Positions 1-11,300 of a DNA stretch of 64,000 nt are shown piece after piece. The notes beneath the pieces were generated by a model. It saw nothing but the letters and a program-made list of their open reading frames with translations, did no database searches and was not told the DNA's origin. The translations under genes and the position numbers were made by a program. Location of the stretch: NCBI GenBank assembly GCA_003118195.1, contig BEXV01000002.1, positions 748,291 to 812,290 of the forward strand, in the 5' to 3' direction. The DNA is from Hemicentrotus pulcherrimus. Taxonomy: Eukaryota; Echinodermata; Echinoidea; Camarodonta; Strongylocentrotidae. Every line of letters begins with the position of its first letter. The first letter of the stretch is position 1.

Positions 1-161
1 TCTTATCTGATGTTCTTCCACACTTGCATTATAACAAATGATAAAGTTTACAAATTATTTTTCACCTCTTCCCAGAAATCAACCTTCTCTTTAAAGATTG
101 TAAATGGATTGATGATAACTTAAATCTACTATGCATTTATTTGTTTTTTTTCTATCTGTAG

Positions 162-264
162 AGAGAACATTCATGTGAGGTACCATGTCCAGGTGAATGT
201 CATCATACTGCATGGAGCCAATGGAGTGTGTGCCATAGAACATGTGTGCAAGGTAGACCTATAG
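162..264 (+). CDS. THSD7A: THSD7-type exon a (first in window)
   Basis: Acceptor CTGTAG at 156-161 and donor GTAAGT at 265. Reading from the first base gives REHSCEVPCPGEC then AWSQWSVCHRTC, the end of one TSP1 repeat and the WSxWS-type start of the next. It ends in phase 1. Confidence 0.88.
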
Positions 265-3200
265 GTAAGTATCATAAGTGAAAGGAAGGAGAGAGAGAAA
301 GTAATATAGACAGGAGAAGAAGAGAGAGAAATATATTTACCATGTACCATGTAAAGACAGAAGGGATAGGGGGAATAGGGAGAAGTAAAGGGATAAAAAG
401 TAAAGAAACCAATGTATCCATGTTGAAACTTTGCTTCCAACCCGTTTTCTTTGATAGAAAGAACATGAATTACAAAATGTATATGTGCTGCTTTTTAAGG
501 CACACTTGATGAATGAAATCAATTTAACATCTGTAAAGTGCCAGTGGGGTGTAGATTGACTCAAACTTTTACATAGAGATAACTAATGTTCCTGTGGCAC
601 CCAGTCAATTGGGATATATCAGTCATTAATCCATTAATAGAGCTAAGGAAGAGTTTTTGCAGTATAAATCATATATATATATAAATCAGTAAAATGATAT
701 ACTAGTTTTACCTGCTTTTGATGTTTGTAGGTTCTGAAGGTATCCAGGTTAGATCGCGAGCCACTCTTACAACAGATAGAGTATGTCCAGGAGATGACTG
801 GGAAACAAGGACATGCTCAGGTAATAACACAGTATGAAACAAAGTTTGCTGCTAGACTTTTAGTTTGTAGATTTCTACACATGTATGTCAAACAATACTT
901 CACCCATCTCAACTGTAATAAAGACTGAACGGACTAGTACTATGTGTTATAAGCTGGTGCTACCTTGTATGTGGATCACAAGGTTCGCGGTTCAAGTCCC
1001 ACCGTGGCACTAATGTCCTTTGGCAAGACATTGATCTACATTTGCCACTCTCCACCCAGGTGTTAAATGGGTACCCGGTAGGATGCGAAAGCTAATGTGG
1101 TTAGATTAGCAAGTGTGTGCTCGTAAAAAAGACGCCTGGCTGGAATGCTCCCCAGGGAGTGGAGAATGTGCATACATTGTGTGCGGGTAAGCCTGAATCC
1201 TATGACCGGGGTAATAATATATATATCTGTAAAGCGCTTTGGGAGGGCCTTCGGTCTTGAAAAGCGCTATATAAGAACTAGCTATTATTATTATTATTAC
1301 ATGCAGTGAGGTCCTAATGTTATATGAGTAGCACTGAGTATTGCTTGTACTTGATTATAACAATCCCGACCCTGCCAGGTACATTTCCATGACTTATACA
1401 TCTAACAAAACCTTTACGTTTAATGTTGAACTTGATATCAAACGTGCTTGACTCATTAATGCTTGTTTGACATGGTGGCAGCAGTGGGATATGAACCCAC
1501 ACCATTGAAATGACTGCTGAAGATCCCAAAGGTGAAGGTAACGGGCTGTCTCTACGACAAAGTAGTGCATATACAACATCATGATGTCACTGTGTGTAAC
1601 AATGGAACATGATCTCTCAGTAGTGCATGTGTTTAACCCATTATACTGACATCAACAGATTATACATTTTTCTTCTATTTTGCAATTTAAAATGAAATTT
1701 TACATGTATGTGTGTAAACTAATTGGTAATTTGTTAGTAGTATATATGCACATAGACATTAATCTATCTGGACTTACATGTATTGCCGAATTACAGATCA
1801 CTCTTACAATGTGAGGTTGGGGTGAAAGTTTTATGACAGGGCTCTTCTGTATTTTACTTTTGTTCTAGGGGAGCGATGTTATTTGTTTGAATGGTTTGTC
1901 GGTGAATGGGAGAGAGACCAACGAGATGTCTGGTGTCGAAGGTCAGATGGACTCAATGTTACAGGTAACTATCCAAATAAATGGCTTCACAGGTGCCCTC
2001 TCTGTTCCACACATTGAAAATCAAGGTTCCTTAACTCATATACATTTACATAGAGATAATGCCCTTTTGGCTCTTAGCAGATGATAGTATAAAGTTTGCA
2101 AATGACAACAACAACAAAAATATTTATTAACAGTTTCCTGTATACTTGCTGATATTCTAAAATAATCTGATGTTTTTTTTCTTCTTCCAAGGTGCATGTA
2201 CCCTTGATAAGCCATCTAGTAGCTCTAGCTGTAATCCTGAATGTCATATCCAATCATCATACTGCACTGAAGATAATAAATGTGTATGTGATGCGGGTTA
2301 CAAAGCCATATACAGGTAAGCCATATATACAAGTTTTTCTCTCTTCAAGTTGGATTAAATGTCAATGATATGATATCCAATAATATCACTTTTGATGGGA
2401 ACTGGAATTAAGTTCAGTCCTTATTGTCATTATGGAGACAACGCAATATCCATCGCCCCATGTAAACCGAAATGATGTATGTTTTAGTTCTCTAATATTT
2501 AGGGAATCACAGCTGCAATCTTTGCAGATTTCATATACCAATATTTAGTATTGATGAATTTGAAAGAGTACAGCAAAATTTGTATTCAGAGAAGAGTCCA
2601 GATGTTTGGTTATCAGCATTTAAGTCCAGAAGAAATTCAATTCAGTCATGTTTCTATTTATAACAGATTAATTATTGTTGGCATAATTTTCAACCGGTCC
2701 CCTAGAACTTTTCAATATGAATGGACATGATAATGTATTCTTATTGTGTACCTGTGCACATGTACAGTGATGGTTATGACACAAAGTTTTAAGTACCGGT
2801 AATTTCAATCCTCATGTTGTGCATGATGGTACACTCTGATCTAGATCTGATATTATAATTATAACAAGCAACTTACCATTTATCAACTCTTTGTTCATTT
2901 ACTTTATCAGCATGTCTAGTGGTCAACTGGAGGCGTGCCTCCATGTAGGCTTCATGTCTCCTATGGTTCACACCGAGTCAGACCCATCGCTATCCCCTGG
3001 ACCCTCTAGTAGACCAGGAACTGCTGGAGAACTCGCTGATGCTGGGGAAACGGGTACAGGGAATTCAGTGAACACTGACTGGAATAATAATAATAATAAC
3101 GCACAGCCAGGCACAGGGCAAAAGAAGCCTACCGCAACACCAAAACCACCACAACAAACATTTCTAGGTATGTGCGTATTTGGATTAGTTTACACAGTTG

Positions 3201-4474
3201 AAAAAAATAAAATTTTAGGTATTTTTTGGAATGTGAGAGATAGAGAGTGGACTCAAATTTCAAATATATTTTTAAGGAAGAATAGTAGAGATAAGGGAAG
3301 AGAGAGAACAGCATGTATGTGTCAAGAAAGATATTACAATTTAAACACTTCTATTTTAGGCATATTTTAGGAAGGGGAAGTGATTGTGATACAAAAAAAA
3401 TATTAATTAAAAATATATAACGCAATTTTGTATTGTCCTCTCTAGTACCTGGAGTACATCAGATTTTATGAAAACAGTTTGTAGTTTTAGGGTATAGTTG
3501 TATCTCCCTGTATTAACCCAATATCTAAGAGACCACTTGTTTGTTGTGAAAAGATATCCCTTTCACTTCACTCAAAGAAAACATGATATTCATTATAATA
3601 ATGTTTGGATTTATTGATTTATTTCAGCTTCGCTTCCTCCTTGGGTGTATGCTATAGCAGCAGTTGTAGTCCTTCTCATAGTGATTGTAGCTGTAGTTCT
3701 CTGCTGTGCTAAGTAAGTATTTCCAACATGGTATAATGATATCCATATTCTCTGTTCTTATTTTATACATAATGAAGACAGATCTATTTTGTTAATGCAT
3801 TAATGAAAAACCTCACCCTGTGGTATATTTGTTACCACTGTAATAGGTCATGCTCATGTAGCCCATTTTACAATTGTAAATTGCTTTAATCCTTTACTGT
3901 TACAAGTAAATTATTCAAAGATTTTATTTATGTTTAAAGGACATCTGCATATTCATATATATGTTCATCAATCGACACTCACCAACTTATTTTGTTTGTT
4001 TCAAACATTAGACTACTTTGCAGCCAAATGTATGTGGGGGGGGGGGTAAAGATAATATAATGTATCTACATTGGAGATGTTTTCCAAGTCTTTGTAGGCA
4101 AAATTTGAAACAGTTATATATTTTTTTCTGGGGGATCCACAAAATACAAGCACTGCTTTTTAGTGGATCACCCCCCCCCCTTTTCCTCAGAATTTATTGT
4201 AATAATTTTATTACATTTTATGTATGAACAAATTTAATATCTTTGTTTACCTTTCTGTTGGAAATGAAATAAATATGAATATATGAATCTAGATTATTAT
4301 TATTATTAGTATTTCTGAGCCATTTAGAATCAACAGAAAGTCTGACTTTGTATTCACTGTTGTTGCAGGTGTGCACCTAAGAAGAGAGAGGAGGAGAAAA
4401 AGCCTGAACCAGACTACTCCATGTACTGGGACGAGACCGTCCAGAAGAAATACACCGGAGAGATCGAATTATGA
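162..4474 (+). CDS. THSD7A: Thrombospondin type-1 domain protein of the THSD7A/B type, 3' part (7 exons)
   Basis: Seven exons (162-264, 731-820, 1869-1964, 2192-2315, 2911-3167, 3628-3712, 4369-4474) join in phase through GT-AG introns into 286 residues plus a TGA stop; upstream exons lie outside the window. Seen in order: a TSP1 repeat starting AWSQWSVC (about residues 19-65), a second Trp/Cys-rich TSP1-like unit with an NVT glycosylation sequon, a Cys-rich segment with CVCDAGY, a Ser/Pro/Thr/Asn-rich stalk, one membrane span (about 229-250, preceded by LPPWVY) and a 35-residue charged tail ending EIEL. This order (CVC-x-x-GY, stalk, WVY-start membrane span, KK-rich tail) is that of vertebrate THSD7A/THSD7B, single-pass cell-surface glycoproteins linked to endothelial and podocyte adhesion. 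A or B cannot be separated here. The terminal I-E-L could be a class II PDZ ligand (inference). Confidence 0.85.
265..730 (+). other. THSD7-type intron, simple sequence only
   Basis: Intron of 466 bp. It holds a purine-rich GA stretch near 280-345 and a short (AT)n run near 670. I see no other feature. Confidence 0.7.
731..820 (+). CDS. THSD7A: THSD7-type exon b
   Basis: Acceptor TTTGTAG before 731 and donor GTAATA at 821. It encodes VRSRATLTTDRVCPGD followed by WETRTCS, the middle and the R-x-C end of a TSP1 repeat. Phase 1 on both sides. Confidence 0.88.
945..1300 (+). repeat. tRNA-derived SINE-like element
   Basis: A box-B-like GGTTCAAGTCCCACC at about 990-1005 lies in a tRNA-like head. 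A GC-richer body follows, then a tail with TTCGGTCTTGAAAAGCGC and TATATAA and a terminal (ATT)n run at 1284-1300. This head-body-(ATT)n layout is that of tRNA-derived SINEs; the AAAGCGCTTT / GCGCTATATAAG tail is, from memory, widespread in marine invertebrates. It lies inside a THSD7-type intron. Confidence 0.65.
1468..1561 (-). repeat. tRNA-like SINE head fragment
   Basis: On the minus strand GTGGGTTCATATCCCAC forms a perfect 5-bp T-arm stem with a 7-nt loop, a box-B-like signature. I cannot fold a full cloverleaf around it, so I read it as a SINE head or tRNA pseudogene rather than a working tRNA. Confidence 0.45.
1869..1964 (+). CDS. THSD7A: THSD7-type exon c
   Basis: Acceptor TTCTAG ends at 1868 and donor GTAACT starts at 1965. 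It encodes CYLFEWFVGEWERD and DVWCRRSDGLNVT, a divergent TSP1-like unit with a possible N-glycosylation site (NVT) at its end. Phase 1 on both sides. Confidence 0.87.
2192..2315 (+). CDS. THSD7A: THSD7-type exon d, Cys-rich segment
   Basis: Acceptor TTCCAAG ends at 2191 and donor GTAAGC starts at 2316. It encodes CNPECHIQSSYCTED and CVCDAGYKAIY, the Cys-rich, EGF-like stretch that closes the extracellular TSP1 array in THSD7 proteins. It ends in phase 2. Confidence 0.88.
2911..3167 (+). CDS. THSD7A: THSD7-type exon e, extracellular stalk
   Basis: Acceptor TTATCAG ends at 2910 and donor GTATGT starts at 3168. It begins SMSSGQLEACL, then gives about 75 low-complexity residues rich in S, P, G, T and N, likely an O-glycosylated stalk. 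A run of six Asn comes from an (AAT)n microsatellite around 3082-3100. The reading frame stays open past the donor to a stop at 3368-3370, so a read-through form would lose the membrane span; the strong donor and matching phase favour splicing. Confidence 0.82.
3628..3712 (+). CDS. THSD7A: THSD7-type exon f, transmembrane segment
   Basis: Acceptor TTTCAG ends at 3627 and donor GTAAGT starts at 3713. It encodes LPPWVYAIAAVVVLLI and VIVAVVLCCAK, one hydrophobic span of about 22 residues followed by a basic start to the cytoplasmic tail. Confidence 0.9.
4369..4474 (+). CDS. THSD7A: THSD7-type last coding exon, cytoplasmic tail and stop
   Basis: Acceptor TTGCAG ends at 4368. It encodes KCAPKKREEEKK, then DYSMYWDETVQKKYTGEIEL and TGA at 4472-4474. 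The tail is short and charged, with Tyr residues that could be phosphorylated (inference). Confidence 0.88.
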
Positions 4475-7400
4475 CTAGATGTTAACAAACAGAATACAGA
4501 GATTGAGAAAGGCCAAGCCGCAGCGGTGGTCAACCGTCGTAGCGTGGCTGCATGCACAGCAACGACAGCAGGTCCAACCAGGGAGAGGAAAGATGTAGAG
4601 AAGGAGCTAGCAAGGAGGAGTGATGGCTTTGCACTCGGTAATCAGTCAACATACGTCAGCTATAGGTTTTCAAGAGATGGAACCGAAGTTGGATCACAAT
4701 GTTGATTGGGGAGTGGAGATTATTATGATAAAAACAAAAACTTATGACCAAACTTCTTCATGCTGCGTTGTTGATTTTCTTACTACAAAAAGACAAATTA
4801 AGACTGGAGGAGATCGCTTGATCATCGAAAGAGGATTGAAAAGGAAGAAATGCTAATGTGAATGGCAGAGAAAGAATTGCCCTGTGTTTAACTTCTGTAA
4901 AAGAGGAAATTTCATGTGAAAGTAATTGTTGTTTTAGTCATGACCCAAGATTTTCTGTCATCTGGTTCCTCAAATAGAAATGGTGTACTTCCTAAGCCAA
5001 AAGGCAAGACTATGAATTAAACTAACTGCGGAAAGAAGACATCTGTAAACTGAGAAATCTATTTTCAAAGAATGCAGTGAAATATACTTTAACCTTATTT
5101 ATTTGACCATGGTGTAACTTAGCATGCAAATATGTTCTCATTTTGAGAACAAGCATATTATCATTGACTGGAATACACAAGCTGACTCTGTACAGAGCAT
5201 ACATGGATGAACTCTGCATGCTACATAACTCTTCCTGATGAAATACTATCAGTATAAAAATGGAAGGGGAAACAAATGGTCAACAGGATTTGGGTGTATG
5301 CAGTTTAAGAGTGATTTAGTTGAGGCAAGCAGTTCATGGTCACAAGGCTGCTGAAATTACCTTCCATAGGATTTGTACAAGATACTTGGTCTGAGGACTG
5401 AGACCAAGACCAATAAAATATGGCTTTGAGGCAAGACCAGACCAGACTGCAACACAGTTCACTAGGTAGTACATCATGAAGAGCAGAGAAATGTGCAATG
5501 AGGTTAAAATATTGAGAAAATCAGCAATTGAGAAAGCAATCTGTCTGAGTGAGGATATAGAGCGATGATATGATGGGAAGTGAAGGTGGTACATGATGAT
5601 GATTTGTATATTTGAAGAGAAAGCTTCTATCCTTGTATTCTGTTTGTTTAACTCTGTTGGTCCAAGGACTTCTATGAAATAATGTACTGAATTAAATATG
5701 TACAATGAAAATGTGGCAGATGATGATTTGAGGAAATTAAGCAAGATTCTTTTGATTTGTGGTAGTTACGAGGAGAGGATAAGGAAAAAGTGTTATTTGT
5801 CAAAAATAGGAGGAAGATATTAACATTCTACATTAGGTCATTACAGTTGGATAATAGTCAATTGTGAAAAAAATAAATCATCTTTTGTAAAGTTTACATC
5901 AAACCTTATTTATTGAGAAAGAGAAATATTAAGAAGGGAAACCAACTTTTTAGCCTTGCATTGAAAGAACGTTATACTTCCTTGGTGCTAAACGGAAGAA
6001 ACCATTGTGTTGATCAGAGATTTGTTGTAAAAGTAAAGAGAAAGGTAAGAAAGATCGCATTTTGAAAAGAGATTGTTACGATGGCGTGTAACAAGATAAT
6101 CTATCCATTGAAATAATTCACGAAGTTAAAAAAATACAGAGCCAGTATATTAATTTCCAGTCAAACTTGAAGTCATATTTCATCTTCATCTACACCAAGA
6201 AACTAACTCAATTGAGTAAATCTGTAGCAATATATGTACATTCGTAAATATCCTCAGATATGTTTTTACAGATAGAGCAGACAAACTTGAAAGACGAGGA
6301 AAGGAAAATTACAAAGAACGTCTTGACATCGCAAGAATATTTTTTATTCTATGCAATTTCAGAAAAAATATGGAAGAAAATATGTGCTTTCAGTCTGAAA
6401 CGGCAGATATTTTTAAAGTTTCTTTTTGAACCATTTTTTCCACTTTTGAGCTACTTAAAACATAGCAATGGTATAACCCTCCCCTCACCCTAATATATTC
6501 TCGCCATATGACACCTTGTTATTTGTTAGCAGTTAGTCTGTTTCTGTTAACACTTTCTCTCTAACTCAGTAATGTTCAGAAAATATGCGGATCAAAGCAT
6601 TATTTCCTATATTGTATTGTTTATGAACAACAGAATGGTCATGCCATATTTTCTATTTTCAGTCAAATCTCAAATGTGTGCATCTGCAAATGTTGCTTAA
6701 TTAATGCCATAAAACAAATATGAAAAGCAAGATCTACTGCTTAAATATGTGAGGTGCATTAATAGAATAGAATATTGATTGTACAAATTTTGTAAATTAT
6801 CTTGGTGTATATTATGAAGTGGATAGAATGTGCTGTTTTTATGGATTTCTTTACATTTAACATGGAATGCAAACTATGTGGTATCATCAATTAACATGTG
6901 ATTGAGATCTAATCAGAATCATTATCAAATGGAAGAAGATAGACTGTAAATATATAATCATTCACGTACATGTATGTCAAAGAAGGTGTCTTTCTTTTAC
7001 GTTGTTTGTTTATCTGGGTTAATATAATGGTATAAGTATTAGAACACAAAGGGATATATAAGCCACACTTTATCAGTAGTGATTGTGATTCCAGTGTGTC
7101 TACAAATCAATATACTAGACTGTTAGATTTTCAACATAAATATTGGATGTTTTTAAATAGAAATTTCTCTGCAAAAAATACAAAACTTAACAGAAAAGTA
7201 ACAGGTAGGTTTTGCTGAATAATTACTTTAGTCAGCTAAAATCGAGCTATTGATCAAATTTGAATGAATTTGCTATTTAAGGAATTTCTTTTCAGTTATA
7301 TCTTTGGTTCTTTGACTATAATGTGATAAAAAGAAGTATTTTTGTGACAAAACAAATGTATTTCCCTTTTCCACATATATTTATTCTACCTATATACAAT

Positions 7401-8100
7401 AGTAGCTTATCATGTATACCTGTTTATAAGATAATACTTGTGTATTGTGAGTTCTTGTTATCATGAACAACTTTTATAAACAAATATATATCAATTCATG
7501 CATAAATTTGTATACATACCAGTACATGTGTGATCATTCCCTCTATGAATATACCCATAGGCATGTGAAATTTGCTTCTTTTTTTCCAATGCAATTTTAG
7601 ATGAGAAACACTAGAGTCTGTTGTGCACAGAATATAGATAATAATTAGAGTCTGTATTAAGCATCATCCCACCTCTATTTCTGTTCTCCCTTTACATCTA
7701 CACTGACATATATATATATTTCTTTTGTTTTTGTGTCAGATGTCTTGCCTTCTCTTTGTAAGTAATGTTAATCTGAATATAAATATTCATCCATCATTTT
7801 TCAATGTCTCATGTAAGTATTGTAAATACTGTTTATTTTACTAAATTATTGAAAATGATAATCCTTGTCGTGGATGTGAAATCGCCAATGTATTTTCTAT
7901 GAATATGATAAAAAAAAGGTTTTCTTTTTTTTCTTCCAGGTTTTATGTTCTGAAAATAAAGGAAATTATTATTTTTGTTTGAGTGGTGTCAAGTTTTAAT
8001 ATGAAGATGTATGTAGTCTTTTAAATATGCGTGTCTATCTTTCTTTTCTTTTCAGAATAAAGAACAATCAAATTATCATAAATGAATAAAAAGAGTTAAC
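4475..8100 (+). other. THSD7A: Probable 3' UTR of the THSD7-type gene
   Basis: After the TGA the sequence is AT-rich with no credible coding exon on either strand for 3.6 kb. Plausible poly(A) signals AATAAA are at 7955-7960 (followed by the GT-rich TTTTTGTTTGAGTGGTGTC), 8056-8061 and 8085-8090. The extent is inferred; earlier AATAAA motifs, such as one near 5873, could give shorter transcripts. Confidence 0.5.
7955..7960 (+). terminator. Candidate poly(A) signal, THSD7-type gene
   Basis: AATAAA followed about 12-30 bases later by a T/GT-rich stretch, the usual layout of a metazoan cleavage and polyadenylation site. The use of this site is inferred. Confidence 0.4.
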
Positions 8101-8238
8101 CTAGTTTATTTTAAGTGATGTGTACATACATGTTTAATCAGAGGGTGAATTGTGCCATTATTGCACCATCTCCCTCCAAAAATACATTATTCTTGAAATG
8201 TATAATGTCAATAAATAAGCATGTGGACCCTTGCTGGT

Positions 8239-8303
8239 AAACACAATTATAAGCACTAACAATTATAAAGCACAAACAATTATAAAACACAAACAATTAT
8301 GAA
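8239..8303. repeat. Short AT-rich tandem repeat
   Basis: About four copies of a roughly 17-bp unit resembling CACAAACAATTATAAAA, with small changes between copies. Confidence 0.7.
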
Positions 8304-11300
8304 ACAATTTTTCATTTGCATTCAACATCTGAAACATTTATTTTCTGAAAAGTCATTTTTCCAGTTATATACTGATATTTTTTCTTCACAAATATATGCA
8401 TATTGGACATAACACATGAAAATTATTATAAATCACAATATTATACAAAATATTACAAATAATCATAACTCTCTCCTAAATTCATCTATACACAAGAAAT
8501 CTAGGAGTGATTCTTGGATGCTTTGTGTACTGTTTAATCATACATACATGTATCATTCTCTTCTCTTGGTTTATATATTGCAATTATTTATTACATGGTT
8601 CAAGTAGACAATACAATACAATTATGAAATTACTACTTTATATGAACAATTAAAATCAAAGATAACCTGACAGTTTGAAATGCTTTAGAATAGTCTGAGA
8701 TTTGTAAATCAATTAGTATAACTATTACATGATTTCCAATACTCTCCTAATACAATCATTTACAAATGATCATCATAAATAAATTCCTGTTGTCAAAAAG
8801 CACACGTATGTATTTTTATATCCCGCATACAAATTCCAACACTTGAATTTACAATCTCTGCACCAAGAATAGTACTGACTAAGCAGAAAATATATGGTAC
8901 ATGATAACAGTTGAACATTCAAATCTAACTATTTGGATATAAGATAGCTGGTGGGAAAGGGAAAAGAAATGAGGCTGAAATTTAAAATGGGTGATAATAC
9001 ATATCTTCAATTAATGGATGAGAAACAAAAAATAAAAAAATATTATTTTGGCTTTCCATAGAGTTTAAAAGAAAAATGCTGGTATGTGTATCATCAGATA
9101 GCACCTCATACACTAATGCAGTTTTAGTTTGGTAATCTTCAGGGAAAGAATCATTTTTAAAATTTTGCAGCTGAGAAGAATTCAAGAGTTTTTGCTCTAT
9201 TAGTATTTCTCTAACTAGACACATATGCATATATTCTACTAAAATTTAAACCTGCCGCTGGATTTAGAATTTCATTAAAAATGGGGGTGAACAAAGGAAA
9301 TTAGTCCGAGGTCAAAGTTGTCCTTTAGTTTAAATGGGATTGTAGACGAAAGGCCTGGTTTAAATGAATTCGTAGAACATGGATCCATGGGTTTAAATCA
9401 AAAGCTTCTATGTGAAGGAATATTTATAAATGCTTTTGGCTCACTGCATTGAATTTCTGGGTATTATCAGAAAGGAAGATATCAGGAGACATCATATACA
9501 GAGAGCTGTGACATTGTTTCAACAGAAGGGAATATAGAAATAAATGTCTACAAAAGATAATTCAAATTTCATCATTCTTTTTTATATGCACATCTTGTAC
9601 TCCAAGAAGACATGTTACATACGATTACAATATTTTGTCTATACAAAAGCTAGATAACCCCTCTGAAACTAAATACACAATCTATTTGATGTCCTTGAAA
9701 GTGGAATGTGAAATAGGAATACTTTTTTTAAAAAGGGGTCCTTTTTACCCATAACATGGAAAATAGTGGTGTCATTTCATCATTTTCCAAGATACATGTT
9801 AGATGGTCCAATCAATACATTTCAACAAATCTGCAACTTCAACACTAAAGAAAGTTGCATGTAGGTAAACTTACACCAATGACATTTAAATATGTTTACC
9901 CTTCTAAGCTTACATGTTCTAGATGTATGGACACATATATTTCCTTAGCAAACAATTTAAAGACACTTCTGATCGGAAGACAAAACAAGATTTACATGAT
10001 ATCTGAGCAAAACAAAAATGAGACACAGCAAAGAAATTATACAAGATTATAATCCACTATGACGTGCAGTGACCAATAACAATTACTGGTATGTAAAATA
10101 ATGCTTAACTTGGTGATGCAAATATAGTTCTAATCACCATTGGATTTTATAAACGAAACAATTTAATCTTGCATATAAACAAAATTCATACAGAAACAGA
10201 TACAGCAATAACATGTGATCAACATGATCTGGACTGCAAAACCTTGCAGAATTAATTTCATCATTTTACTCTGTTGAATATACATATAAATAGGTCAATC
10301 TGTTGGAATATGCTCCAAAGCAGTCATGTAACATGCATGATCAAAACCTGTACCACCTGAAGACATAACAAACAAAATAACTAACACAATTTGAATAACC
10401 TTGATCGTCTATCACCATTTAGAATGTGAAAACAATACAATAACAAAGTAAGGAATCTAAACATGATTTCTATGGGATATACTCTACAATATGTTTCTGA
10501 ATTACCTTGGAGTTGATTTCTCAAGTCTCTACGATCATGTTATAACTAAAAGGTGGTACAATATATATTTAGAATATTAGTGTTTACCTTACGGTGGACT
10601 AGGGAAAATTTATGTTGCACTCGATAATGATGAATACTTGGAATAAATCTTATGCTTGGATAGATTCATAAGGAACATTATTATTCCTAACGCTGATACA
10701 CATATTTCTGCTGACCAAGTTTAGGTACACACTGAGATGAAGTATAAAGCAACCACAAGAAAGCCAAGCACTGAATGTAGCAGAGAAATTAGTTCAAGAA
10801 GCTAATATTAATATGAATTCAAGATTCTAATATCAACAAAAGTGTGATTCAGAAGGGTGTTACTACTGAACATAGACCTCATTAAGAACATTTTAGCTCA
10901 ACTTCAATTCCCATTTTCTTTTAAAGGTAAATAAAAAAAAAGAATGGCTAGCAAAATAATACTTAATGATGTTTAAGTGATAATAATACTTGCGCTATAT
11001 ATATAGACTGTCACCATGCTTCAGAATGACCTAAAATAAAATGAACATCACCAAAAGCGCTATTTAATGAGGAAAGAAAGAAAAAGCATTAAACCCAAGA
11101 CAATAAGAACAGAAAATATGATACAGCACCATGAAACTAAAGATGCATACATTTTTTCAAATGATTCCATCTAATCTTCACAAGGAAGAAACACCTCAGT
11201 AAAACTGGTATGTGTAATGATGATAACATACCTGCCTATTAAATAACCATACATGTACATGTAAGTGCCTCTATATCCAAGCAGTATGTATGATTTATGA

